Origin: Croceitalea rosinachiae
GTDB taxonomy: Bacteria > Bacteroidota > Bacteroidia > Flavobacteriales > Flavobacteriaceae
Reading direction: 5' to 3'
NCBI RefSeq assembly: GCF_031846445.1
Contig: NZ_JAVRHR010000003.1
Coordinates: 124,001 to 188,000 of the forward strand
DNA length: 64,000 nt
Shown: piece by piece, positions 19,535-28,495 of the stretch
Layout of the letters: every line of letters begins with the position of its first letter
How positions within the stretch are numbered: the stretch's first letter is position 1
Notes under the pieces: model-generated
Told to the model about the DNA's origin: nothing
Seen by the model: the letters and a program-made list of their open reading frames with translations, nothing else
The model's database searches: none
Translations under genes and position numbers: made by a program

Positions 19535-20776
19535 TTGAATTTAGAATTTTTTATCGCCAAGCGCCTGATTACAGGGAAGGAACATAAAATTAGTATTTCT
19601 GCCCCAATAATAAAAATTGCCATTGCTGCTATTGCTATAAGCATTGTTATGATGCTCATTGCAATTGGCACAAGTGTTGGGCTACAACTCAAAATTCGCG
19701 AAAAAGTGGCAGCATTTAACGGTCATATACAAATTCAAAATTACGATAACAATACTTCTGATGTTTCCGTCTCCCCGATTTCTTTAGATGATAGTTTTTA
19801 CCCAAAATTCGATGAGATCGAAGGAGTGTCACATATTCAGGGAGTAGCGGTAAAAGCCGGAATCATTAGAACAGAAGAGACTTTTGAGGGAATACTGGCA
19901 AAAGGTGTAGGCAAAGATTATAATTGGAAATTCTTTAAAGAGTTTTTAATTGAAGGGCGTTTGCCTATTTTTTCTAATGAGTTGAATGAAGAGGTTCTTA
20001 TATCAAAGATACTGGCCAATAAACTGCAATTAAAACTTGAGGACACGTTTCTTGCTATCTTTTTGAAAGGTGGTGATCTCTCTAAAACTCCCAATAATAG
20101 AAGATTTAAGATCGTGGGTGTTTATGAAAGTGGTTTTGAAGAGCTGGATGCTTCATATGTCTTTATCGATTTGCGCCATGTGCAACGAATGAATAAATGG
20201 GATGCTAATGAAGTAGGTAATTTTGAAGTTTTTCTGAACGATTTTTCTCAAATTGATCAGAAAACAATTGAGTTATATAATAAAACGCCATCTGCTTTAG
20301 ACACGCAAAACCTAAAGGGGAAATATTATAAGATTTTTGAATGGTTAGAATTGTTTGATTTCAACACCGCCCTCATCATTAGTATAATGATTATCGTTGG
20401 CGGCATCAATATGATTACGGCACTTTTGGTGCTAATTCTAGAACGCACGCAAATGATAGGCATTTTAAAGGCTTTGGGTTCGCGTGATTGGAGCATTAGA
20501 AAGGTATTTTTGTATAATGCAACCTATTTAATAGGAATTGGAGTTTTTTGGGGTAATATAATTGGACTTGGTATTCTTCTTCTCCAGAAAAAGTTTCAGT
20601 TTTTAAAATTTCCAAATCCTGAAGAATATTATATTAAATACATCCCGGTACAGATTGATATATCTACGATTCTATTATTGAATCTTGGAGTGGTGCTCCT
20701 CTGTTTGTTGATGCTGTTGATTCCATCTTATGCGGTCGCTAAAATCTCTCCAGTAAAGGCGATAAAGTTTGAATGA
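19535..20776 (+). CDS. ABC transporter permease (LolC/LolE/MacB-type FtsX domain)
   Basis: 413 residues, TTG start. One N-terminal TM helix follows the IAKRLI motif, then a large periplasmic MacB-like domain (55-265). Three C-terminal TM helices follow, with the FtsX-type ILERTQMIGILKALGSRDWSIRK segment and a terminal KISPVKAIKF. LolCE-type permeases extract lipoproteins from the inner membrane with LolD; no ATPase gene is adjacent. Confidence 0.88.
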   Translation: MNLEFFIAKRLITGKEHKISISAPIIKIAIAAIAISIVMMLIAIGTSVGLQLKIREKVAAFNGHIQIQNYDNNTSDVSVSPISLDDSFYPKFDEIEGVSHIQGVAVKAGIIRTEETFEGILAKGVGKDYNWKFFKEFLIEGRLPIFSNELNEEVLISKILANKLQLKLEDTFLAIFLKGGDLSKTPNNRRFKIVGVYESGFEELDASYVFIDLRHVQRMNKWDANEVGNFEVFLNDFSQIDQKTIELYNKTPSALDTQNLKGKYYKIFEWLELFDFNTALIISIMIIVGGINMITALLVLILERTQMIGILKALGSRDWSIRKVFLYNATYLIGIGVFWGNIIGLGILLLQKKFQFLKFPNPEEYYIKYIPVQIDISTILLLNLGVVLLCLLMLLIPSYAVAKISPVKAIKFE

Positions 20777-20850
20777 CCTTATTGTAAATATTTTTTGTTT
20801 TCAAACTTCTATTAATCAATAAATCTGGACATCAAAATCAACCAAAAACT

Positions 20851-20858
20851 TACCTTTG
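20851..20858 (+). promoter_or_regulatory. Possible -7 promoter box upstream of the cysteine synthase-like gene
   Basis: TACCTTTG fits TAnnTTTG and lies 8 bp before the ATG at 20867. The -33 TTG is not clear (CTGG is present instead). Confidence 0.4.
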
Positions 20859-20866
20859 TGGCAATT

Positions 20867-21847
20867 ATGGAATACGCAAAAAACATCCTTGAAACCATTG
20901 GTAAAACACCATTAATAAAGTTGAACAAGCTTACTAAAGAGCTTCCATGTTTGGTCTTGGCAAAATACGAAACATTTAACCCTGGTAACTCAGTTAAAGA
21001 TCGTATGGCCTTACAGATGGTTGAAGATGCTGAAGATGCAGGCATCTTAAAACCTGGTGGCACCATAATAGAAGGCACTTCGGGCAACACGGGTATGGGA
21101 CTCGCTCTTGCTGCAGTTGTCAAAGGATACAAGATGATTTGTGTTATTAGTGACAAACAATCAAAAGAAAAGATAGATATTTTAAAAGCTGTTGGTAGTG
21201 AGGTGCATGTTTGCCCTACAGATGTTGCTCCAGAAGATCCAAGAAGTTATTACTCCACAGCAAAACGCTTGTCTAATGAAATACCCAATTCTTGGTACGT
21301 CAATCAATATGATAATCCCAGCAATTGCAAAGCGCATTTTTTGAGCACAGGTCCCGAAATTTGGGAACAGACTGAAGGCAAGGTAACGCATTTTGTAGTT
21401 GGTGTTGGTACAGGAGGTACCATATCTGGTGTAGGTTCGTACTTGAAAATGAAAAATCCTGATGTAAAAGTTTGGGGAATCGACACCTATGGTTCAGTAT
21501 TTAAAAAATATCATGAAACTGGTATTTTTGATAAGAAAGAAATTTACCCTTATGTCACCGAGGGTATAGGTGAAGATATTTTACCCAAAAATGTTCGTTT
21601 TGAAATCATTGATGGTTTTACAAAAGTGACCGATAAGGATGCCGCGATCTATACTCAGAAACTAGCTAAAGAAGAAGGTATGTTCTTGGGCAATTCTGCT
21701 GGTGCTGCTATAAAAGGCCTGTTGCAATTAAAAGATTATTTTACAAAAGATGATGTCGTTGTAGTATTGTTTCACGATCATGGGAGTCGCTATGTTGGTA
21801 AAATGTTCAATGACGATTGGATGAAGGAAATGGGTTATATCGATTAA
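20867..21847 (+). CDS. PLP-dependent cysteine synthase/cystathionine beta-synthase-like enzyme
   Basis: 326-residue fold-type II PLP enzyme. The start at 20867 (MEYAKN) fits the family better than the ATG three codons upstream. The PLP Lys is in NPGNSVKDRMA (about 42), the substrate loop is EGTSGNTG (about 69), and the phosphate-binding loop is GVGTGGTISG. The YDNPSNCKAH segment and C-terminal HDHGSRYVGK resemble the cystathionine beta-synthase catalytic domain. It has no CBS regulatory domain. The reaction is either O-acetylserine sulfhydrylation or serine plus homocysteine condensation; sequence does not settle it. The aldose epimerase gene follows 9 bp later. Confidence 0.9.
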   Translation: MEYAKNILETIGKTPLIKLNKLTKELPCLVLAKYETFNPGNSVKDRMALQMVEDAEDAGILKPGGTIIEGTSGNTGMGLALAAVVKGYKMICVISDKQSKEKIDILKAVGSEVHVCPTDVAPEDPRSYYSTAKRLSNEIPNSWYVNQYDNPSNCKAHFLSTGPEIWEQTEGKVTHFVVGVGTGGTISGVGSYLKMKNPDVKVWGIDTYGSVFKKYHETGIFDKKEIYPYVTEGIGEDILPKNVRFEIIDGFTKVTDKDAAIYTQKLAKEEGMFLGNSAGAAIKGLLQLKDYFTKDDVVVVLFHDHGSRYVGKMFNDDWMKEMGYID

Positions 21848-21856
21848 AAAGATAAT

Positions 21857-22633
21857 ATGAGAACATTACAATTAGAAAATAAAATTGTAAAAATTAAAGA
21901 AGGCGAATTGGTAAGTTACTCCGTTGATGGTCATGAATTTATTCATCAAAAAGGTAGCTTAGGTTGGGGGAGTTCGGATACAGAAATGTTTCCAATAATA
22001 GGCCCTGTTAATGAAGCTGGTTTTATGGTGCAAGTTCCGAAAGCTAATGCGGTTCAAGATCAGCACGGTCATTTACGTCTGTTATCCTATGACTTAGCCG
22101 AAAACTCTGGCACTTCTGCAACATTCGTCAAGGAATATAAAGCGGGAACACCTGTAACGAATAAAAAATACCCAGAAAAATCAGATAAGGCCTTATTGGT
22201 TTGGCCTTATAGCTTTCGATTTGAAAAATTTTTTTCTCTTACCGATCAAGCCCTTGAAATCCGTTTCAAGGTTTCGGGAGAACGCGATATGCCCTACATG
22301 TTAGGTTATCATCCTGCTTTCAAGTTAACCACAGATAATCCTATTATAAAGAACAATCACAAACAGATTAGCTTAGCTGAAGTCTTAGCTGTTGGCAGTC
22401 GTGCCTTAGAAGTACCTAATTGCAATGAAATTACTTTGGTCGACGAAAAGAGGATTACCATAAAGACTGAAGGTTTTGGGCATTTCATGTGTTGGACTGA
22501 AGTAAATAATATGGTCTGTATAGAACCGATTACTTTCTATCCTTATTCGGTTGAACAACGTAAACTTCACGAAGGTTTTCAATATCTAAACAATGAAAAA
22601 ACCTTTAAGGTAAAACTCATATCAGGCGATTAA
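21857..22633 (+). CDS. Aldose 1-epimerase-like protein (LacX type)
   Basis: 258-residue galactose-mutarotase-fold protein. Visible signatures are MFPIIGPV (about 51), DQHGHLRLLSY with the catalytic-type His, YHPAFKL (about 151) and C-terminal CIEPITFYPYS. Sugar specificity unknown. It is followed by a strong terminator and probably co-transcribed with the preceding PLP enzyme. Confidence 0.88.
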   Translation: MRTLQLENKIVKIKEGELVSYSVDGHEFIHQKGSLGWGSSDTEMFPIIGPVNEAGFMVQVPKANAVQDQHGHLRLLSYDLAENSGTSATFVKEYKAGTPVTNKKYPEKSDKALLVWPYSFRFEKFFSLTDQALEIRFKVSGERDMPYMLGYHPAFKLTTDNPIIKNNHKQISLAEVLAVGSRALEVPNCNEITLVDEKRITIKTEGFGHFMCWTEVNNMVCIEPITFYPYSVEQRKLHEGFQYLNNEKTFKVKLISGD

Positions 22634-22635
22634 AA

Positions 22636-22665
22636 ATGTTAAGAAAATCACAATTTTCTTAACAT
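22636..22665. terminator. Rho-independent-type hairpin
   Basis: Perfect inverted repeat with 13-bp arms (ATGTTAAGAAAAT) and a CACA loop, located 3 bp after the epimerase stop. It closes the two-gene unit. Confidence 0.75.
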
Positions 22666-22716
22666 ATTCTGCGTTATTATAGGTAATTTGGTTGTAATAA
22701 TATTACAAATAGCCTA

Positions 22717-22899
22717 ATGTTTAAAGATTTTATTGAGAGGATAGGAGTCATGAATTGTATCATGCTCTTATTAGTGGTATCAATTATCATTGTCTCTGAA
22801 GTACTTTTCCTAAGCGGAAAAAAGATGGATGCTATATTTATTGCGTTCTGGGCACCGACAATACTTGGTTTTATGAATTACCTGAGGTATAAAAAATAA
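22717..22899 (+). CDS. 60-residue membrane protein
   Basis: Small protein with two hydrophobic segments (residues about 11-32 and 38-55) and a basic C-terminus. It overlaps the next mini-gene by one base in a TAATG arrangement, which suggests translational coupling. Function is unknown. Confidence 0.55.
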   Translation: MFKDFIERIGVMNCIMLLLVVSIIIVSEVLFLSGKKMDAIFIAFWAPTILGFMNYLRYKK

Positions 22900-22994
22900 T
22901 GGATTTTATTCTACTTTATTCCATTGTGGTGGCACTAATTTTTTTAGTGTGGCTAGTGTTTGTGGTTAAAATGTACAGCAAAATAAAAAAATAG
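22899..22994 (+). CDS. 31-residue single-TM mini-protein
   Basis: Starts at the TAATG overlap with the 60-residue protein and consists of one long transmembrane helix followed by a basic tail (KMYSKIKK). It is convergent with the LytTR regulator, 1 bp away. Its size and topology resemble small membrane-complex subunits. Function is unknown. Confidence 0.45.
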   Translation: MDFILLYSIVVALIFLVWLVFVVKMYSKIKK

Positions 22995-22995
22995 C

Positions 22996-23772
22996 CTAAG
23001 AAACTCCTTTCAACCAGTTTTTAAAGTGCTTTACCCTGTTTCTACTAACCACTAAATCTAATGGTACTCGGCTATGTAACCTGATTTTTAGCCTATTGTT
23101 AAAGTAGTCTTCAACTGAGTGGATTTCGTTAATTGAAATCATCATTTTTCTATTGATTCTAAAAAAACTATTTGGATCTATCAATTCTTCTAATTTCTCT
23201 AAAGTAAAATCAATGGTATGAGAACTTCCAGATTTTTCCATTAAATAACTCGTGCCTCCATCAGAGTAAAAACAAATTATGCTATTGATATCAATAAGCA
23301 TTAGCTTGTTATTTTTCCTTACCAAGAAGCGTTTTTTATAATTGGGTGCAATAAAAGCCCCCATCATTTTGTCCATTCTTATTAAATAGTCATCTTCATC
23401 AGATTTTTTAAAAGACCAGTATTTTTTTAGGGCTGCCTCAATATCAGTAAGTTTAGCGGGCTTTAAAATATAATCAATGCTGTTGTATTTGAAAGCTTGA
23501 ACTGCATAGGTATCAAAGGTGGTGCAGAAAATTATTGGTTTTTCAATTGTAATGGTGTTTAAAATATCAAAACAAGTACCATCACCTAAATGGATATCCA
23601 TAAAAATTAAATCCAAATCAGGGTTTTTAGTGAAAAATTCCAAGGCTTCAGAAACAGAATCTAGTTCCTGAATTATTTTGTGTTCGATACCAGTTTGAGA
23701 AATTAGGTTTTTCAGATAAGCACTTGAAATGGGCTCATCTTCTATGATAGCAATTCTTAATTTTTTTGACAT
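22996..23772 (-). CDS. LytTR-family response regulator
   Basis: 258 residues. The N-terminal receiver has DLIFMDIHLGDG (Asp about 57) and a C-terminal switch Lys in ILKPAK. A linker and a LytTR DNA-binding domain follow (about 150-255: LIDINSIICFYSDGG, FFRINRKMMISINEI). It lies 76 bp downstream of the LytS-like kinase on the same strand and is its evident partner. Targets unknown; genes of a LytTR pair often include neighbours, but none here is obvious. Confidence 0.95.
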   Translation of the reverse strand: MSKKLRIAIIEDEPISSAYLKNLISQTGIEHKIIQELDSVSEALEFFTKNPDLDLIFMDIHLGDGTCFDILNTITIEKPIIFCTTFDTYAVQAFKYNSIDYILKPAKLTDIEAALKKYWSFKKSDEDDYLIRMDKMMGAFIAPNYKKRFLVRKNNKLMLIDINSIICFYSDGGTSYLMEKSGSSHTIDFTLEKLEELIDPNSFFRINRKMMISINEIHSVEDYFNNRLKIRLHSRVPLDLVVSRNRVKHFKNWLKGVS

Positions 23773-23848
23773 TATCTATGAAAAATATGCAAACTGATTG
23801 TTAATATAACATATTGTTTATCAATAAAACACTTAATCTTGAAAATAG

Positions 23849-24898
23849 TTACTCACTTAATAAGGGTAATTTTAAAATAAAATCTAATTTTCCATTTTCA
23901 ATTATCACTCGTCTATTAGTTAAAAGCTTGTACCTTTTTGTAATATTTTCTAGACCTAAACCATAATTAATTCCATTGGTCAGTTTCTTTTGAAGATTAT
24001 TTTTTATAATCAAATAATCATTTTCGGTTTGAATATTAATGTTCAAAGGTTGTTTTTTGGTGATGATATTATGCTTGACAGCATTTTCAACTGCTAATTG
24101 CAAAGACAAAGGAATTACTCTTTTATGTTTATCTTCATTTTGTATTTTGATTTTAAAATTTACGTTACTGCCAAATCTTTCTTGTAATAATGAGGTATAG
24201 GTATTTATATACTTAAGCTCTTCTTTTAAAGAAACCAAATTTTTATCAGATACTTCTAAAGTACTTTTATAAACGTTTGCAAGTTTATGCACAAACTCTT
24301 TTGATTTTTCACTATCGGTATCAATAAGGTGAATTAAAGTGCTAAGACTGTTAAATAAAAAATGTGGGCTTATTTGATTTTTAAGATTCATTAATTGAGA
24401 GGTGATTTTTTCTTTTTTTATAACCTCTTCTTTAACCTTAATGTTTTTAAGCTCCACGATTAAGAGAAGGCATTCGTAAAATCCCAGATTTGCAAATAGC
24501 ACAATCGCACCAGTAGCAAACTGAACTGGAAAACTAGGGAGCGGGTAGTTTATATATCCCCAATGGAAAATAGGTTGCAAAAATTCTAGATATAGAATAC
24601 CAATAATATAATAGGGAATTAAAAATAGGGGCATAATTAATAGTCTTTTTTTAAGACTGTCAAAGCCTTTAAACCTTTTTATAATTTGTAAGTATATATC
24701 TCTTATTGTGATCCATAATATCAAGATAATCAAAAATTCACCAAACCATTTTACTAGGTAATTTTGGAAACTAACTTCAAAAAACGAACCGGTATAGTAG
24801 ATTGCCATTGTAGTCTGCGTATTCAATATAGCCCCAGCTATAACATATGCACGGTCATCAAATCCAATAATGTTTTTAGGGTTACCAAATAACATCAA
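23849..24898 (-). CDS. LytS-type sensor histidine kinase (His_kinase/PF06580)
   Basis: 349 residues. Three or four hydrophobic segments occupy the first 150 residues. A short coiled coil precedes the phospho-acceptor segment QISPHFLFNSLSTLIHLI (His about 178). The ATPase domain shows a PLSLQLAVENAVKHNI N-box (about 265) and NYGLGLENITKRY (about 310). It pairs with the LytTR regulator immediately downstream. No sensor domain beyond the membrane helices is visible. Confidence 0.93.
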   Translation of the reverse strand: MMLFGNPKNIIGFDDRAYVIAGAILNTQTTMAIYYTGSFFEVSFQNYLVKWFGEFLIILILWITIRDIYLQIIKRFKGFDSLKKRLLIMPLFLIPYYIIGILYLEFLQPIFHWGYINYPLPSFPVQFATGAIVLFANLGFYECLLLIVELKNIKVKEEVIKKEKITSQLMNLKNQISPHFLFNSLSTLIHLIDTDSEKSKEFVHKLANVYKSTLEVSDKNLVSLKEELKYINTYTSLLQERFGSNVNFKIKIQNEDKHKRVIPLSLQLAVENAVKHNIITKKQPLNINIQTENDYLIIKNNLQKKLTNGINYGLGLENITKRYKLLTNRRVIIENGKLDFILKLPLLSE

Positions 24899-24942
24899 AA
24901 GTTATATTTTACCTCGATTTAGTGTTAAAATGTACAAAACTT

Positions 24943-26301
24943 TTAGCGAGTAATCGCAAACTTGCGCTTAATTGAGCTTTGAATAATACGTTGCGCTTCG
25001 ACCGTATTTTTTTGTGGAATTATAATTGCTTTTAGGTCTTCTTCAGAATTAACTTGCCTATTATTTTCAATAAAGCCGTATCCTTTATAAACGCCATTTT
25101 CTAAAAGAATAATCGCCTTTTCGTCTGGGTTTCGTCCATTGCGTTCTATCAAAACCCTGTCTTCATATTTTTTTAATATGGCAATAGCTTTGTACACTTT
25201 ATTGTTATAATCTAGAGGAGATTCTTCAGATCTGCAAATTCCCTCGCAACTTTTAGCTCTAAAATGAGAGCAAGGTCCAGGTGCTGTTTGTAAATGACAA
25301 TATTTTGGACAAAGAAAAAGGGCTTCACATAAATTTTCTAAATAGGTTCTGCAATTTACTTGATTATAGAATATCATTAACGGGTTAGGTGCTGCTCTAA
25401 GTGAATCAAATGCCAAGTGCAAAACCCCTTTTCGGTCTTCATAACTAAAAATGGCATATTGTTTGACTGTTTTTTTTTGCGCTCTATTGTACATGGGGTA
25501 GTGCTCTTTAATAGCGGCTGATTCCATCAATAGTGCTAAAAGTTCGCTCCCTGAAAGTTCAAAATCAATATCGGCTATTTCTTTACAAAGTCGAATTTCG
25601 TGATTGCTCTTATCGTAAAAATGGCCTAAAACTCTTTTTTTAATATTTACTGCTTTACCGATATAAATGATTTTACCGTTTTTATCTTTAAAGTAATAGA
25701 CTCCTGGAGTGGTCGGTAGGTTATTTACGATCGATTTTGATAATAATGGTGGCAAAGTAGCTTCTTGACTTCGAGCATTAAGAAATGTTTTGATTATAGA
25801 ACTTGATTCGGATTTTTTCAACAATATTTGAAACAAAAGTAAGGTAGCATGGGCATCACCTCTAGCTCTGTGCCTATCAGTTAATGGGATGGAAAGAGAA
25901 GTACATAACTTACCTAAACTATAGGATTTTAATCCAGGGATAAGTTTTCGTGAAAGCCTTATGGTACAGAGCTTCTTTCTTGAAAAATCTAATTCTAGTT
26001 GTCTAAATTCTTCCTTAATTATACCATAATCGAAGTTTACGGAATGTGCAATGAAAATACAATCTTTCGTAATCTCAAGAATGTTATTTGCAAGTTCTTT
26101 AAAGGTTGGTGCATTGGCAACCAGTTGATTGTCAATACCTGTTAAACCAGTAATAAAATAAGGGATTTCACATTCTGGATTGACAAGGCTTGTAAACTCA
26201 TCGATTATTTGTTCGCCATCAAATTTAAAAATGGAGATTTCAGTAATCTTATTGCCTTTGATACCATTACCTGTGGTTTCTATGTCGATGATGGTGTACA
26301 C
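24943..26301 (-). CDS. DEDDh exonuclease fused to a GIY-YIG (UvrC-like) nuclease
   Basis: 452 residues with two nuclease domains. Residues 1-165 form a DnaQ-like 3'-5' exonuclease (TIIDIETTG, HSVNFDYGII, HRARGDAHAT). Residues about 190-275 form a GIY-YIG domain (TPGVYYFKDKNGKIIYIGKA, followed by NIKKRVLGHF). A Cys-rich stretch follows (CPKYCHLQTAPGPCSHFRAKSCEGIC), as in some Cho/UvrC-related proteins. It probably acts in DNA repair. No UvrABC partner is adjacent. Confidence 0.9.
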   Translation of the reverse strand: MYTIIDIETTGNGIKGNKITEISIFKFDGEQIIDEFTSLVNPECEIPYFITGLTGIDNQLVANAPTFKELANNILEITKDCIFIAHSVNFDYGIIKEEFRQLELDFSRKKLCTIRLSRKLIPGLKSYSLGKLCTSLSIPLTDRHRARGDAHATLLLFQILLKKSESSSIIKTFLNARSQEATLPPLLSKSIVNNLPTTPGVYYFKDKNGKIIYIGKAVNIKKRVLGHFYDKSNHEIRLCKEIADIDFELSGSELLALLMESAAIKEHYPMYNRAQKKTVKQYAIFSYEDRKGVLHLAFDSLRAAPNPLMIFYNQVNCRTYLENLCEALFLCPKYCHLQTAPGPCSHFRAKSCEGICRSEESPLDYNNKVYKAIAILKKYEDRVLIERNGRNPDEKAIILLENGVYKGYGFIENNRQVNSEEDLKAIIIPQKNTVEAQRIIQSSIKRKFAITR

Positions 26302-26529
26302 TCAATAAAATTAAAGATTATTTTGTGTTATCGGGCAGTGGAGATTGAAATTGCTGTTCTAAACTTTGACAATAAAAAGGCTTATCAATCCAATTCATAA
26401 CCCCAATCTTGCATCTTCTTCATGTCTTTTATCTAACTTTCTTTTTTATTCGGCCATATCTATTTAATCATAAAAAGCAATTTTAAAATATTTATTTTAA
26501 CTTTCCATCACATACCTTAAATAAAGCAC

Positions 26530-27744
26530 ATGGGCTCCAATAAAATCTATAAAGGGTACCAATCTTTTCAATATTTAGAAAAAGATGTGGATTATAAATC
26601 TTTTGAACTAGCCAAAGAAATTGATCGTGTTCCATCTAAAAAAGTTTCTTTAAATGCTGAACAAGAGCAGTTGGTAGACCATATTCTTAAAGAAAATGTT
26701 CTTATCAGTGTGCATGAGCATCTAGGAACCTTTCCCAAAGATATTATGCAGACACCATCCTATATTAAGGAAGGTCGAATGGCAACTGCTTTCGAGGGTC
26801 TTTCCAAAGGGCATTGGGATTGTGTCTTTGATAATTTGATGAACGGGGTCTGCCAAATTCACTCCAAAGGTGGATGGAAATGGAGCGAGGTTATCCACGA
26901 TTTGGGTATGCGCCTTTGTGATATAGCCCATCAAGATTTTGTAATACATTGCAAAACAGTCGACGATATTTATAGAGCCCATCGAGAGGGCAAAGTAGCC
27001 TTGGTGGCAGTGATGGAAGGTGCCATGATGATTGAGAATGAATTGGATCGAATTGATCTTCTTTACGGTTTTGGACTCCGATCTTTAGGAATCACTTATA
27101 GTGAGTCCAATGCCTTGGGATCAGGTTTAAAGGAAGAGCGGGATGGGGGGCTGACCAAGTTTGGTAAACGCGCTGTAGAACGCATGAACAAGGTGGGCAT
27201 GTTAATCGATGTTTCACATACAGGGGACCAAACTGCCCTAGACACTATAAAGCACAGTACCAAGCCAATTATTATCAGCCATATTGGAGCCAAGGCCCTC
27301 TGGAATACCAACCGTATGGCTCCTGATGAGGTCTTTAAGGCCTGTGCAGATAAAGGTGGTGTCATTGGTATTGAGGCAGCTCCACATACTACGCTTACCC
27401 CAAATCATCGGAAACACAATTTGGATGCGGTCATGGAGCATTTTGAACATGTTAAAGATTTGGTAGGTATCGACCATGTTACTCTAGGACCTGATACCCT
27501 TTACGGAGATCATGTAGGACTGCACAAGGCCTACACGGCTGCATTATCATTAAAAGCGTCAAAAGGAACAGGAAAACCGGGAATGGAATATGAACCGGTG
27601 GAATACGTAGATGGATTGGAAAACCCTACTGAAGGTTCTTATAATATTTTACGTTGGTTGGTAAAACATGGCTATTCAGAAATGGAAATTGCTAAAGTAA
27701 TGGGCCAAAATACATTGCGCCTTTTAAAGGAAGTCTGGGTTTAG
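26530..27744 (+). CDS. Membrane-dipeptidase family (peptidase M19) protein
   Basis: 404 residues, no signal peptide. Family features are an HEHLG segment (about 61), VMEGAMMIENELDRIDLLYGFG with the bridging Glu, MLIDVSHTGDQTALD (about 225) and IIISHIGAKAL. The classical first motif H-x-D is H-E-H here, a variation worth noting. It hydrolyses dipeptides (often with D-residues) using two zinc ions. First gene of an overlapping operon with an exported protein, a mini-protein, an SSS symporter and an S9 peptidase. Confidence 0.88.
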   Translation: MGSNKIYKGYQSFQYLEKDVDYKSFELAKEIDRVPSKKVSLNAEQEQLVDHILKENVLISVHEHLGTFPKDIMQTPSYIKEGRMATAFEGLSKGHWDCVFDNLMNGVCQIHSKGGWKWSEVIHDLGMRLCDIAHQDFVIHCKTVDDIYRAHREGKVALVAVMEGAMMIENELDRIDLLYGFGLRSLGITYSESNALGSGLKEERDGGLTKFGKRAVERMNKVGMLIDVSHTGDQTALDTIKHSTKPIIISHIGAKALWNTNRMAPDEVFKACADKGGVIGIEAAPHTTLTPNHRKHNLDAVMEHFEHVKDLVGIDHVTLGPDTLYGDHVGLHKAYTAALSLKASKGTGKPGMEYEPVEYVDGLENPTEGSYNILRWLVKHGYSEMEIAKVMGQNTLRLLKEVWV

Positions 27745-28410
27745 ATGAAAAAGGTCTTCGTCCTTATTTTTTTGTTGGCAACAGGCGCCTCGCAATCACA
27801 GGGTAAACTTGCCGGGGCCTCTGCCTTGGTGAAGTTAAAGCAAGATACAACCATTATTAGGCAAAACCTCTATTTGAATTTACCTGACTCCACAAAACAG
27901 CTTTCCCTTAAAATATTAGAGTTTGAAGGAAACAAACTATTGAATGTGTCTATCCACTCCTCTGGGCAAAATATTGCTATAAAAAGTCAAGGGACTAATG
28001 GTCTGATAACCATTCCCATTGAATTACCCATCGAAAATTTTTCAGATAAGCTCGAATTGGTGTATACTGTTGAAACAAAGACCACAGACCGTTACATCCC
28101 CTTTTTTTTTACCGATTTGTCGGCATCAAATTCGGATAACGACTTTTTAACCATAAAACTGGAATCTGCCAATGACCTGAACTATACCTTGCTATTTCCC
28201 AATGTAGAAACTACGGAAAGGGATACTGATGTCATGCGGCAAATTGATTTTCAAATTCCTGCCTTGACCTCGATGCTTCGGTTAGAAATACATGATGGAC
28301 CAAAAACGCATATTGCTCTAGCCATATGGATGGATAGTTTAGTGGCAGTCATTTTCATAATCATGGGTATAGTCATTTGGCTAAACCGAAAACACTTAGC
28401 TTATGGATAG
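27745..28410 (+). CDS. Exported protein with C-terminal membrane anchor
   Basis: 221 residues starting at the base after the dipeptidase stop. It has a signal peptide (LLATGASQSQG), a beta-rich domain that resembles a peptidase-associated exported domain but matches no family I recognise, and one C-terminal TM helix (LVAVIFIIMGIVIWL, about 197-212). Its place in the operon points to a role with peptide or amino-acid uptake. Confidence 0.7.
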   Translation: MKKVFVLIFLLATGASQSQGKLAGASALVKLKQDTTIIRQNLYLNLPDSTKQLSLKILEFEGNKLLNVSIHSSGQNIAIKSQGTNGLITIPIELPIENFSDKLELVYTVETKTTDRYIPFFFTDLSASNSDNDFLTIKLESANDLNYTLLFPNVETTERDTDVMRQIDFQIPALTSMLRLEIHDGPKTHIALAIWMDSLVAVIFIIMGIVIWLNRKHLAYG

Positions 28411-28495
28411 ATTTATATTTTGGGGGCTATTTGCCATATTAGGCTTGATTGTAATAGCCTATACATGTTGGATGTTTTGGATAGAACGGAAATGA
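28403..28495 (+). CDS. 30-residue membrane mini-protein of the symporter operon
   Basis: Starts 8 bases before the end of the preceding gene and ends in an ATGA overlap with the symporter start, so it sits between two genes with coupled overlaps. It is one hydrophobic helix ending in WIERK. This resembles the small helper subunits found with some sodium symporters, although those are usually longer. The exact overlaps on both sides are the main support. Confidence 0.55.
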   Translation: MDRFIFWGLFAILGLIVIAYTCWMFWIERK

